Source: JAWKWH01 sp963669455
Lineage (GTDB): Bacteria; Pseudomonadota; Alphaproteobacteria; Rhizobiales; Rhizobiaceae
Assembly (NCBI GenBank): GCA_963669455.1
Contig: OY770026.1
Span: 186,001 to 250,000 of the forward strand
DNA length: 64,000 nt
Direction of reading: 5' to 3'
Positions 7,711 through 15,524 of this stretch are shown here, piece after piece. The position numbers were made by a program, and so were the translations under genes. Under the pieces are notes generated by a model, which did no database searches, was not told the origin of the DNA, and saw only the letters and a program-made list of their open reading frames with translations. Position 1 is the stretch's first letter, and each line of letters begins with the position of its first letter.

Positions 7711-10700
7711 TTGCTTTCCTGGGAATACAGCAAATTTTATAGCCGTACTATCGACAAATTCAGCGGCCCTAGCAGCATTGATGCCCGCCTCGCAGTGGGC
7801 CGTGCATTTTCAAAATCTCCGGGAAAGAGTGCCTCTGTTTTGAAAGAGGCTTTGCAGTATTCAAATAAATATAATCGCATTGGTGAGAATTATTCGGATT
7901 CAACATCCGGAAACATAAAGAGCGGAAAAGGTGATGCGGAATATTTTGTAGCTATATATTTCTGGCTTCACAGAGAAAAGAAACATTCAAAATTAACTGA
8001 CAAAATTGATCTGGAAGTTTTTGGTGGGATTATTGATTACAAAGACCATTTTGGAATAAAGCCCTCCGCTCCCTTTGAATGGCCTGATTACGTTACCCAA
8101 GAAAAAGCAGATCAGGCGGCAAAAGAAATTGCAAGTGGAGGTGATACCTCGGTATGGCTCAATCCATTCAATCATCGTTCAATTCCGTTGGAAGGGCGGG
8201 ACGATGAGTGGAAGAAACTCGATAAGCTCATAAAGGATGATGCCCCATTTTGTGTCGTTTACATTATCGCGCCTTCAGGTGCGGGAAAAACGCGACTGAT
8301 TTCTCAATGGATAAGAAGATTTGTTGCAGACCCCGACAATACTGAATGCCCTGAGGAAAAAGTAGCGGGATGGGATGCAGGCTTTGTTGTAAGCCGTGAA
8401 AAAGAACCTTGGAAAGACTGGCAACCTGAATGCGACACCCACATCATCATCGATTACACCTATAATTACGATGAGGTGATTGGGGCAATCTATGAGAAGG
8501 CGAGACAGAATCATGGATATAAAATCCGGCTTCTTATTCTTGAACATATATTGCCCAATCGACCTGATAGCGATGTTGCTCATCGCAAGACTTCTATTGA
8601 TCCCAGATTAAGAGGAACTGCCAAGGATGACCTCGAGCCAGAAGTTGAAACAATCAGTCTATCCCCCAATGAACACTCCCTGGGTTTGCTTGGTAATGTA
8701 ATCGCCCATGCTGCTCGTCTGTTTGCGCCGGAAGAAAATTTCTCTGCTGACGATCCGAGAATTGAGGCGGCGACAACGGCCTTGCTTGCTATGGGAGAAA
8801 ACCCTGATGATGCGGGAATCGAAAAAGATGCACATCGCGTAGATGCGGTCCGCCATCCGCTTTTTGCGGCGTTAATGGGGCAGACACTGGCGTTAAATCC
8901 GAACGATGATCCGACAAAACTAAAACGTCGTGATCTGATCGAACAATATTTCAAACCGGCAAAACGGATACCATGGCGTGAAAGCGAACAGAATGCCCAC
9001 TATGATTCGATTGGTTCATGGATTGGTGCTTATGTCAGCGCGGCGACCTTGTTGCGGGGTGTTGGACTTGATCACCTTAAAAAGTTCCTGCCGCGTAAAT
9101 TCAACGAAACACAAGACAGAACCACCGCCATTAAATACATAGAACAAATCAGTTGCAGGCTTGTTTCCCACGCTGACGAGAAAGAGCGAATTCTTAAACC
9201 ATTAGAGCCTGATATCCTCGGTGAGAACTTCTTTTTGATCTTCCTTGAACGGTTCATAGATGGTGAGGAATTGTTCTGTCTTCGCCAAATGCTCAGCATT
9301 TTTGAAACGCCAGAGCATGAAAATGAGGCGGTTAGCAACTTCCTTGAAACAATACGGCGCCTTGTTCGAAACCTGATCAATGATGATCAGGAAACCCAGT
9401 TCTCAAAAGATGCATGGCGAAATTTAAGCAGTTTTCTAAGTCCCGGAAAATTTGTCGAAAACAGCCTTATGCAGAAAGCGGTTTCTATTGCCCTCGGCGA
9501 TGCCATAAGGCAATTGCGGCAGGCAGGCCTTGACGATGTGTATATCAAACGGTTTTCCGACAAACTAAGTATCAACGATTTGGTCGAACTGAGCGAGACA
9601 TGGCTCAGTATGGAAACCGCGTTTGCAACGGTTCATTATTTTGAACGGCTGTTGGGTAGATCAAAAACTGAAGATAGCTATCAGGCCAAAGTCCAAACGA
9701 TCCTGACGGCTTTCAACCAGTATCACAATGAACCTGCATTTGCTCAAATATTGATTGGGCAAGAGGGGTGTTTGTGCGTTTTGGAACACATTTTTGTGTG
9801 GAACCTTATTCCCAAGATCAATCAGGGAACAACCGATAATGGCTGGACCGCCCTGATGGCCGCTTGTGCGGCAGGCCATCTTGATGTCGCCACCCTGCTG
9901 CTCGACAGGGATGCCAAGATCAATCAGGGAACAACCGATAATGGCTGGACCGCCCTGATGGCCGCTTGTGCGGCAGGCCATCTTGATGTCGCCACCCTGC
10001 TGCTCGACAGGGATGCCAAGATCGATCAGGGAAAAACCGATAATGGCTGGACCGCCCTGATGGCCGCTTGTGCGGCAGGCCATCTTGATGTCGCCACCCT
10101 GCTGCTCGACAGGGATGCCAAGATCGATCAGGGAAAAACCGATAATGGCTGGACCGCCCTGATGGCCGCTTGTCAGGAAGGCCATCTTGATGTCGCCACC
10201 CTGCTGCTCGACAGGGATGCCAAGATCGATCAGGGAACAACCGATAATGGCTGGACCGCCCTGATGGCCGCTTGTGCGGCAGGCCATCTTGATGTCGCCA
10301 CCCTGCTGCTCGACAGGGATGCCAAGATCAATCAGGGAACAACCGATAATGGCGCGACCGCCCTGATGGCCGCTTGTGCGGCAGGCCATCTTGATGTCGC
10401 CACCCTGCTGCTCGACAGGGATGCCAAGATCAATCAGGGAACAACCGATAATGGCGCGACCGCCCTGATGGCCGCTTGTGCGGCAGGCCATCTTGATGTC
10501 GCCACCCTGCTGCTCGACAGGGATGCCAAGATCGATCAGGGAAAAACCGATAATGGCTGGACCGCCCTGATGGCCGCTTGTGCGGCAGGCCATCTTGATG
10601 TCGCCACCCTGCTGCTCGACAGGGATGCCAAGATCAATCAGGGAACAACCGATAATGGCTGGACCGCCCTGATTGTTGCCAGCAATGCCAATCGTATGAA

Positions 10701-11070
10701 GGTGGTTGGTATTCTTCTTAATTCACCTCACGTTGATCCAAATATCCAAGAGAATGCCAATCAATTTTCTGCACTGATATTTGCCGCAGGATATGGATAT
10801 CTCGAAATCTTATCTCTGCTGATAGAGCACAAGGATATCGACCTTGATATTTGCGCCGAAAATCACTCAACAGCGCTGCACTACGCGGCTGCCTTGAACA
10901 AACCGGACAGTGTAAAAATGCTTTTGGGCGCAGGGGCTAATCCAACGATCAAAAGTGTGGAAGGCACAACGGCTAGCCATTATGCGTTGAAAGAGGGGAA
11001 GAATCAGGAACTGCATGATCTTCTCAAGCAGGCAGAGGCGGATTGGCTTGCCAAGCATGGCACGTTATAA
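7711..11070 (+). CDS. P-loop (STAND-like) NTPase with ankyrin-repeat C-terminus
   Basis: 1119 residues. The N-terminal 150 residues are unassigned. A P-loop follows (APSGAGKT, about residues 187-194) with a Walker-B-like strand ending in Asp (HIIIDY, about 243-248). A long helical region runs to about 700. Eight ankyrin-type repeats of 34 residues (702-973) come next, then two to four diverged ones to the end. STAND NTPases with C-terminal repeats are known as sensors in plant, animal and bacterial immunity, where the repeats bind a trigger and the N-terminal part is the effector. The start is uncertain: an in-frame stop at 7699 leaves the TTG at 7711 as first candidate, without a clear ribosome-binding site. 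The stop overlaps the convergent relaxase stop by six bases. Family and repeats are clear; defence is inference. Confidence 0.85.
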   Translation: MLSWEYSKFYSRTIDKFSGPSSIDARLAVGRAFSKSPGKSASVLKEALQYSNKYNRIGENYSDSTSGNIKSGKGDAEYFVAIYFWLHREKKHSKLTDKIDLEVFGGIIDYKDHFGIKPSAPFEWPDYVTQEKADQAAKEIASGGDTSVWLNPFNHRSIPLEGRDDEWKKLDKLIKDDAPFCVVYIIAPSGAGKTRLISQWIRRFVADPDNTECPEEKVAGWDAGFVVSREKEPWKDWQPECDTHIIIDYTYNYDEVIGAIYEKARQNHGYKIRLLILEHILPNRPDSDVAHRKTSIDPRLRGTAKDDLEPEVETISLSPNEHSLGLLGNVIAHAARLFAPEENFSADDPRIEAATTALLAMGENPDDAGIEKDAHRVDAVRHPLFAALMGQTLALNPNDDPTKLKRRDLIEQYFKPAKRIPWRESEQNAHYDSIGSWIGAYVSAATLLRGVGLDHLKKFLPRKFNETQDRTTAIKYIEQISCRLVSHADEKERILKPLEPDILGENFFLIFLERFIDGEELFCLRQMLSIFETPEHENEAVSNFLETIRRLVRNLINDDQETQFSKDAWRNLSSFLSPGKFVENSLMQKAVSIALGDAIRQLRQAGLDDVYIKRFSDKLSINDLVELSETWLSMETAFATVHYFERLLGRSKTEDSYQAKVQTILTAFNQYHNEPAFAQILIGQEGCLCVLEHIFVWNLIPKINQGTTDNGWTALMAACAAGHLDVATLLLDRDAKINQGTTDNGWTALMAACAAGHLDVATLLLDRDAKIDQGKTDNGWTALMAACAAGHLDVATLLLDRDAKIDQGKTDNGWTALMAACQEGHLDVATLLLDRDAKIDQGTTDNGWTALMAACAAGHLDVATLLLDRDAKINQGTTDNGATALMAACAAGHLDVATLLLDRDAKINQGTTDNGATALMAACAAGHLDVATLLLDRDAKIDQGKTDNGWTALMAACAAGHLDVATLLLDRDAKINQGTTDNGWTALIVASNANRMKVVGILLNSPHVDPNIQENANQFSALIFAAGYGYLEILSLLIEHKDIDLDICAENHSTALHYAAALNKPDSVKMLLGAGANPTIKSVEGTTASHYALKEGKNQELHDLLKQAEADWLAKHGTL
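9814..10671 (+). repeat. Eight near-identical 102-bp tandem units coding ankyrin repeats, plus a partial ninth
   Basis: Units begin at 9814, 9916, 10018, 10120, 10222, 10324, 10426 and 10528; a partial copy begins at 10630 and loses similarity at about 10671. Units are identical except at a few codons: Asn/Asp (AAT/GAT), Thr/Lys (ACA/AAA), Trp/Ala (TGG/GCG), and one unit with Gln-Glu for Ala-Ala. Third codon positions are also conserved, so the array expanded recently or is kept uniform by gene conversion. Different unit combinations could vary the binding surface. Confidence 0.95.
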
Positions 11071-13845
11071 TTCCAAATCCCATTCTGTCTCAAAGTCCTG
11101 CTGCTGTATCGGATTTTGATCGTGCCTCTGTGCTGATCCGTTTTTCTCATAAACCCGCATTTGTTCCTTGTGACGGGTCATGGCGACATAGCTGAGGTGA
11201 TGATCCATGGTTTTGGATTTCAGAACAAAGGCATGGTCTACCGTTGCCCCCTGCGATTTGTGAATGGTGGTGGCATAGCCGTGATCGAAGGATGAGTAGC
11301 GGGCAGTGTTGATGGGGACGGTTCGTGGTTTTTCCAGATTGTCTGAACTGTTCAGTTTTACCGTCAGATGTTCACCGTCAATTTCTTGCACCGTGCCAAG
11401 CATGCCGTTTTTGACATTCATATCATGGTCATTGCGGGTGAAGAGAATACGATCCCCGGCAGCAAATTCGCGCTTGCCATGATCGGTATCAATGGTGATT
11501 TCATCGACAAGTTCATGGGCTGATTTTCGTGCTATGCGAATAGCCTTGTTGATCTCAAATACATCCTGCCTGCGATAGGCCAGAGCAATTCGGGACTTTG
11601 TGTCACCGTGGAGTTCCCGATCCACCATGTAGTCTTCAACCAGTGCGGCAATCGCGTCATGCTCGCTGTGGGCACGTTCGACCATGCCATGCGCCTCATA
11701 GGTTTGAATTGCTTTTTGTGTATCGCCACGCGCCAGATCAAGCGAAGCGGCTTTCTGCCAATCCTGCTTTTGTCTGCGGATTTCTGAGAGTTCGGCGAAG
11801 CCGGACTGATTGGTAATATCTCTGAACGGCGTTCCGGCCTGTATGGGTTGTAACTGATCAGGATCACCCACCAAGACCAGTTTGGCTCGGCTTTCATGAA
11901 TATGCTTCATGATACGCGCCAGTTGCGCCGTACCGACCATGCCCGCTTCATCAATGACAAACACGTCACCCGGTTTCAGGATATTGCGCCCATGCTTCCA
12001 GCCATGTTCCCATGAATGGAGGGTCCGGCTTGGAATGGATGAGGCATTTTGCAATCCATCAGCGGCCTTGCCGGATAATGCACCACCAATAACGCTATAG
12101 CCCTGTCTTTCCCATGCTTCACGGGCAGCGTTTAACATGGTGCTTTTGCCTGCCCCTGCAAGACCAATGACACTGGCAAGCTGGCGGCGGTTTAAGACAT
12201 GTTCAATCGCCTTGCATTGTTCACCACTTAAATTCGCCCCGGCCTGTTTTTGAAGGCGTTTGTTCTGCCTGTTAATGGCAGTGCGTAAATGCCTGCGGCT
12301 CACACCATAGGCTTTGCTGCCCGCCAGAAACGAAGCGGTTTGCATCATCTGATTGTGTTGATGCTGATAGGTTCGCGTTGTGAAACGCGGATTGGTACTA
12401 CCGCCCAAATCTGTTTCAAGCGCAACCAGCTCGGATGATTGCATCACCTGATCAATAGCCAAACGCAGTTTTGACGGATCGGACAAAAATTCCGAAAGCT
12501 TGCTGACAATATCATTGCGGGAAAATTCGTCTTGTTTGTCACCCACCAGTCGCAAAACATATTCCGGTGATTTTTCTATTTGTGATTTGTGAAACAGAAA
12601 ATCAGGATCGGTTTTGCGGACGAACTGGCTTGCCTCCAGCTTTTGCTTTGGCAGCGGTTTGATCGCATCACGCTGGCGTTTCAGGTCGGCAATGTCAGCG
12701 CGAAGACCGCGCAATTCCCTTCGCTGATCTTCACTTTGGGCAAGCCGCTGATCCGCAAATCCGGCTTCCTGCTTATCAAGCTCGGCCTGACGTTTTGCCA
12801 AAAGGTTTTCGCGATTACCAACGGCCCATTGCCACAAGCGCCGCAGGGATGAACCGGGCTTTTTGAACTGCCGGATTTCCGCGATACGTGTTTCACGTTG
12901 CTTCTCTCTCAAATCCGCCCGCGCCGCGCGGTGTGAACTGATCAGATCGGCTTTCTGACCTTCCAGCTTGGCAATCTGCTCATCCAGATGGACAACAAGC
13001 GGATCAGGCGTTGCAGACGCAGCAGAAAAATCATCAGCGAAGGCGGTATCGTTTCCACGCTGTTCAAATGCCTCAAGCGCTTCTTCGATAGATTGAAGCT
13101 GTTCAGCATCACCCAGTCTGACTTTTAAGTCTTTGGTTTTGACATTGAGCCAGCGGGATAAGGAATAAACCTTGCCTTCACGATCTATCGCCACGAAGCC
13201 GCGCCGATCACCTCGGCACAGGGCAAAGCCCGCATCGCCAAGCGCCGCTTCAAAGCCTGATTTGCTGTCTGAGTGTTCCCAGCATTCGGTCAAGAGCGCT
13301 TTGATTTCCTGCGGATCGCGTTTCACTCGTTTAGCGACCTGATATTCTTCCAGCGAGTAGTTCAGTGGGTCAGATGATTTGCAGTCAATATGACCTCTGG
13401 GAAGGTCCCAACCATGTTGCAAAAACAATTCCCGCGACAGATCGCACAGCCGATCCTTGAAGAAAGACAGATTAACCGCCTTCATAGTCTTGGCATCAAT
13501 GCGGGATACAACCAGATGCGCATGACGCCGTGCATGTTTTTCATGAAAGATAATCACATGGGGCTGACCGGACAGGCCAAGTCGTTTCATGGCTTTGTTG
13601 ATGGCTTGCTCAAATTCTTCATTGCTGACATTGGCTTCCTCCGGTGGGGACAGTGACAGCGACAGCATGTATTGTTTACAGTTTGTGGCTGATGCCGCCG
13701 CCCGCATCTCCTGAAATGCCCCCGCCACATCAACGGAACAAAATCCATTGATGGCATGAACTTCGATATGTTCATTGTCGTCAGCGTTCAAGAGGTGTGC
13801 AGCCAAGGCCGCATCCCCCCCACGCTGTGAGGCTTTCAGGATCAT
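11065..13845 (-). CDS. Relaxase-helicase (MOBP-like nuclease fused to TraA/RecD-type helicase)
   Basis: 926 residues. Residues 1 to about 250 form a relaxase/mobilisation nuclease domain with the metal-binding histidine cluster HEKHARRHAH (101-110), as in MobP/VirD2-type relaxases that nick oriT and stay bound to the transferred strand. The middle (about 270-400) is a charged helical linker. The C-terminal half is a superfamily-1 helicase: Walker A GLAGAGKS near 560-570, Walker B VFVIDEAGM, then VGDPDQLQP, and a late TTIHKSQGATVDHAFV motif. The second half therefore unwinds DNA during transfer. It is 22 bp downstream of the MobC-like gene in the same direction. The 3' end overlaps the P-loop/ankyrin gene by six bases. 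The architecture is clear; the exact MOB class should be taken as probable. Confidence 0.88.
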   Translation of the reverse strand: MILKASQRGGDAALAAHLLNADDNEHIEVHAINGFCSVDVAGAFQEMRAAASATNCKQYMLSLSLSPPEEANVSNEEFEQAINKAMKRLGLSGQPHVIIFHEKHARRHAHLVVSRIDAKTMKAVNLSFFKDRLCDLSRELFLQHGWDLPRGHIDCKSSDPLNYSLEEYQVAKRVKRDPQEIKALLTECWEHSDSKSGFEAALGDAGFALCRGDRRGFVAIDREGKVYSLSRWLNVKTKDLKVRLGDAEQLQSIEEALEAFEQRGNDTAFADDFSAASATPDPLVVHLDEQIAKLEGQKADLISSHRAARADLREKQRETRIAEIRQFKKPGSSLRRLWQWAVGNRENLLAKRQAELDKQEAGFADQRLAQSEDQRRELRGLRADIADLKRQRDAIKPLPKQKLEASQFVRKTDPDFLFHKSQIEKSPEYVLRLVGDKQDEFSRNDIVSKLSEFLSDPSKLRLAIDQVMQSSELVALETDLGGSTNPRFTTRTYQHQHNQMMQTASFLAGSKAYGVSRRHLRTAINRQNKRLQKQAGANLSGEQCKAIEHVLNRRQLASVIGLAGAGKSTMLNAAREAWERQGYSVIGGALSGKAADGLQNASSIPSRTLHSWEHGWKHGRNILKPGDVFVIDEAGMVGTAQLARIMKHIHESRAKLVLVGDPDQLQPIQAGTPFRDITNQSGFAELSEIRRQKQDWQKAASLDLARGDTQKAIQTYEAHGMVERAHSEHDAIAALVEDYMVDRELHGDTKSRIALAYRRQDVFEINKAIRIARKSAHELVDEITIDTDHGKREFAAGDRILFTRNDHDMNVKNGMLGTVQEIDGEHLTVKLNSSDNLEKPRTVPINTARYSSFDHGYATTIHKSQGATVDHAFVLKSKTMDHHLSYVAMTRHKEQMRVYEKNGSAQRHDQNPIQQQDFETEWDLEL

Positions 13846-13867
13846 AGATTTCCAATTCTGTTAAGGA

Positions 13868-14257
13868 TTAAGGGCGCAGGCCAAGAGCGCGAAGCAGGTC
13901 GCGGCGCAGGGCGATAAGCTCACCATGCATTGCATCAAGGGCAGCCAAGAATTCAGGAGATGGATCAATCAGGCCCGATTGAATTCCCTTCAACGCGTTG
14001 TTCACACTTTGAACCGTATCCAGCTGACCTAGCCGCAACAGGATTTTGGCGAGCAGCTTCTGGCGATCTTCGGCTGATAAACGGTTTGCGTGGACATAGT
14101 CCCCAAGTTCACCACCAAACAGACGCATGCGAATATATTCGCCAAGGGACAATCCCTTGGCGTCTGCTTCGGAGTTCAGCTTACAGCGCTCATCGTCCGT
14201 TAGGCGTACGGAAACAGGCACCGTTCTGCGGTGTTTTGTGTGCTTGGTTGATGTCAT
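13868..14257 (-). CDS. MobC-like relaxosome accessory protein (ribbon-helix-helix)
   Basis: 129 residues. The N-terminal segment VPVSVRLTDDERCKLNSEA, followed by GLSLGEYIRMRLFG, has the pattern of a ribbon-helix-helix DNA-binding domain of plasmid mobilisation proteins (MobC/TraJ type). The C-terminal half is helical and probably mediates oligomerisation or contact with the relaxase. Such proteins bind oriT, bend it, and help the relaxase nick. It is the first gene of the mobC-relaxase unit, which fits oriT lying just upstream at 14258 and beyond. It is more a relaxosome component than an antitoxin because of the adjacent relaxase. Confidence 0.75.
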   Translation of the reverse strand: MTSTKHTKHRRTVPVSVRLTDDERCKLNSEADAKGLSLGEYIRMRLFGGELGDYVHANRLSAEDRQKLLAKILLRLGQLDTVQSVNNALKGIQSGLIDPSPEFLAALDAMHGELIALRRDLLRALGLRP

Positions 14258-14683
14258 GATGGTGGGATTGTGGCTACATAATTGTCACAAGCTGCTCGCT
14301 CGATGAATCGAAACAGGGGAGCTTTTGCAATGGTTCAAGAAATGTCAGAGACAGAAAATCATCTACGGCGATGGTGGTTTTGGCCCCATGCTCGTATCTT
14401 TCAAGATGTCATTCCAGTTGGAGAATTCATCAATCAGAGCATCAAACTGGTTTGAATCCAGTCCGCGCTGGCCCACCAATTATTTCGCTCACGGCAGTTT
14501 CGCTTTGCTCAACGCCTCCGCGCGGGCGGGCAAAAGCCCGGGCCGCAGTGGCGGCCTTTGGCTCCAAGTTCGAAATTCGCCCCGTCTCTCCACCATATTT
14601 CCATGGTCCGGCCCGGAGGCAAGAGTAACAGATTACACCTAAGGAACGGGTCCATACCGGGGTCGGCCAGGACGAAAAATGCC
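14258..14683. other. Gene-free stretch: probable oriT region and right edge of the mobile element
   Basis: 426 bp without a convincing gene between mobC and the first chromosomal gene. The part next to mobC (14258-14340) is where oriT is expected, and carries a short AAGCT/AGCTT inverted pair (from about 14289 to 14319). At 14445-14478 a sequence resembles a tRNA 3' end: a possible T-arm (ACTGG, loop TTTGAAT, CCAGT) followed later by GGCCCACCA. A second CCACCA-ending segment lies at 14567-14594. Neither is a full tRNA: the first has 16 bases after the T-stem where 11 are needed. They may be remnants of an attachment site. A GC-rich inverted segment lies between them (14519-14560). Confidence 0.35.
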
Positions 14684-15496
14684 CTAATTTTCCGGCACTG
14701 AGAAGGTCAGGTTGGCCCAAAGCGTTTCCCAGGCCGCATTTTCCTCCTTCGCCAGAACGGCTGCCGGTTCGCGCATCACCACGGCATCGGCCATATAGGC
14801 ATATCCCCGACGCACTGGCAGGGTAGCTATCCCGTGAATGTCGGTTCGATGTAGCGAAACGATGACCTCGCCTTCGGGGGATTTCTCGAACAGCTCCACC
14901 TGGGCCTCAACCCGCACCTCGTCTGCGTAGAAAAGCTGCACGCGCATTCCATCCGTCAATTCGCCTGTATAGGGATTATCCAGGGCGATGATCTCCGTTT
15001 CCAACCCGATCCGTTTATCGTCTCCTTTTGCGTGACCGACACCAACAAGCGATTTGGAAAAACGCGTATAGACCTCCCTGAAATTCTCATCCGGCAGGCC
15101 GCGTGCGCGATGCCTTGCTTCGATACCGGGGAAATCCTTGTGATCGGCAAAAGCCTGGAATTTCGCAAATGTCTTGTAGGTGATCGTCTCGGGCACCGTC
15201 TGGTAGGCGATGATATGCAGGCCGTTGCCCAACGGCGCCTGTTGCACTGCCGGCGTGTTGCCGATCCTGTTTTCGACAGGCGCGTAGTTTTTGCCGGACA
15301 ACAAGGCAAATGTCCTGAAATACCGGGGAATGAAGGAAAGACTGAAGCCTTCAAATTCCTCACCGTTGACAATGTCGGCAGCAATTCTACTGTCCGGCGA
15401 TGGCTGATAGTCGAGCGGCTCGATCCAAAGCTCGTGAGCCAGGCCGGGCCGGGCCAGGAAAATCAGAACAACCAGGGCAACCAACATCAGACGCAT
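14684..15496 (-). CDS. DUF4198-type periplasmic protein, probable metal-uptake accessory
   Basis: 270 residues from the ATG at 15496, which has GGGAGAGG just upstream and begins a standard signal peptide (hydrophobic run about residues 3-16, cleavage after LARPGLA, so the mature protein begins near HELWIEP). The HELWIEP start of the mature domain is characteristic of DUF4198 proteins, which accompany nickel or cobalt transporters. It is transcribed divergently from the HupE/UreJ-like gene, with only 28 bp between the start codons. The two together suggest import of a transition metal through the outer envelope (an inference from gene pairing). A longer upstream frame is open but would run through the neighbour and lacks a signal peptide. 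Confidence 0.75.
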   Translation of the reverse strand: MRLMLVALVVLIFLARPGLAHELWIEPLDYQPSPDSRIAADIVNGEEFEGFSLSFIPRYFRTFALLSGKNYAPVENRIGNTPAVQQAPLGNGLHIIAYQTVPETITYKTFAKFQAFADHKDFPGIEARHRARGLPDENFREVYTRFSKSLVGVGHAKGDDKRIGLETEIIALDNPYTGELTDGMRVQLFYADEVRVEAQVELFEKSPEGEVIVSLHRTDIHGIATLPVRRGYAYMADAVVMREPAAVLAKEENAAWETLWANLTFSVPEN

Positions 15497-15524
15497 GCGC
15501 CTCTCCCGTTTCAGATTTTGTAAC

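Noticed and set aside
9661..10593. 310-codon open frame on the minus strand through the ankyrin repeats
   Set aside because: It is a mirror of the repetitive coding strand: the 102-bp period has no stop in that frame. It has no start signal and no family character.
9814..10671. Regular repeats resembling a CRISPR array
   Set aside because: The repeats are directly adjacent with no spacers, stay in frame, and encode ankyrin units.
14445..14478. tRNA gene
   Set aside because: Only a T-arm-like hairpin and CCA end exist. No anticodon or D-arm, and 16 rather than 11 bases follow the T-stem.
14325..14642. Open frames of 85-105 codons at the element edge
   Set aside because: No ribosome-binding site, odd composition, and overlap with tRNA-like and inverted sequences. 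Not convincing as genes.
15495..15524. Upstream ATG start for the HupE-like protein
   Set aside because: It would overlap the divergent DUF4198 start and spoil the signal peptide; the ATG at 15525 is better.
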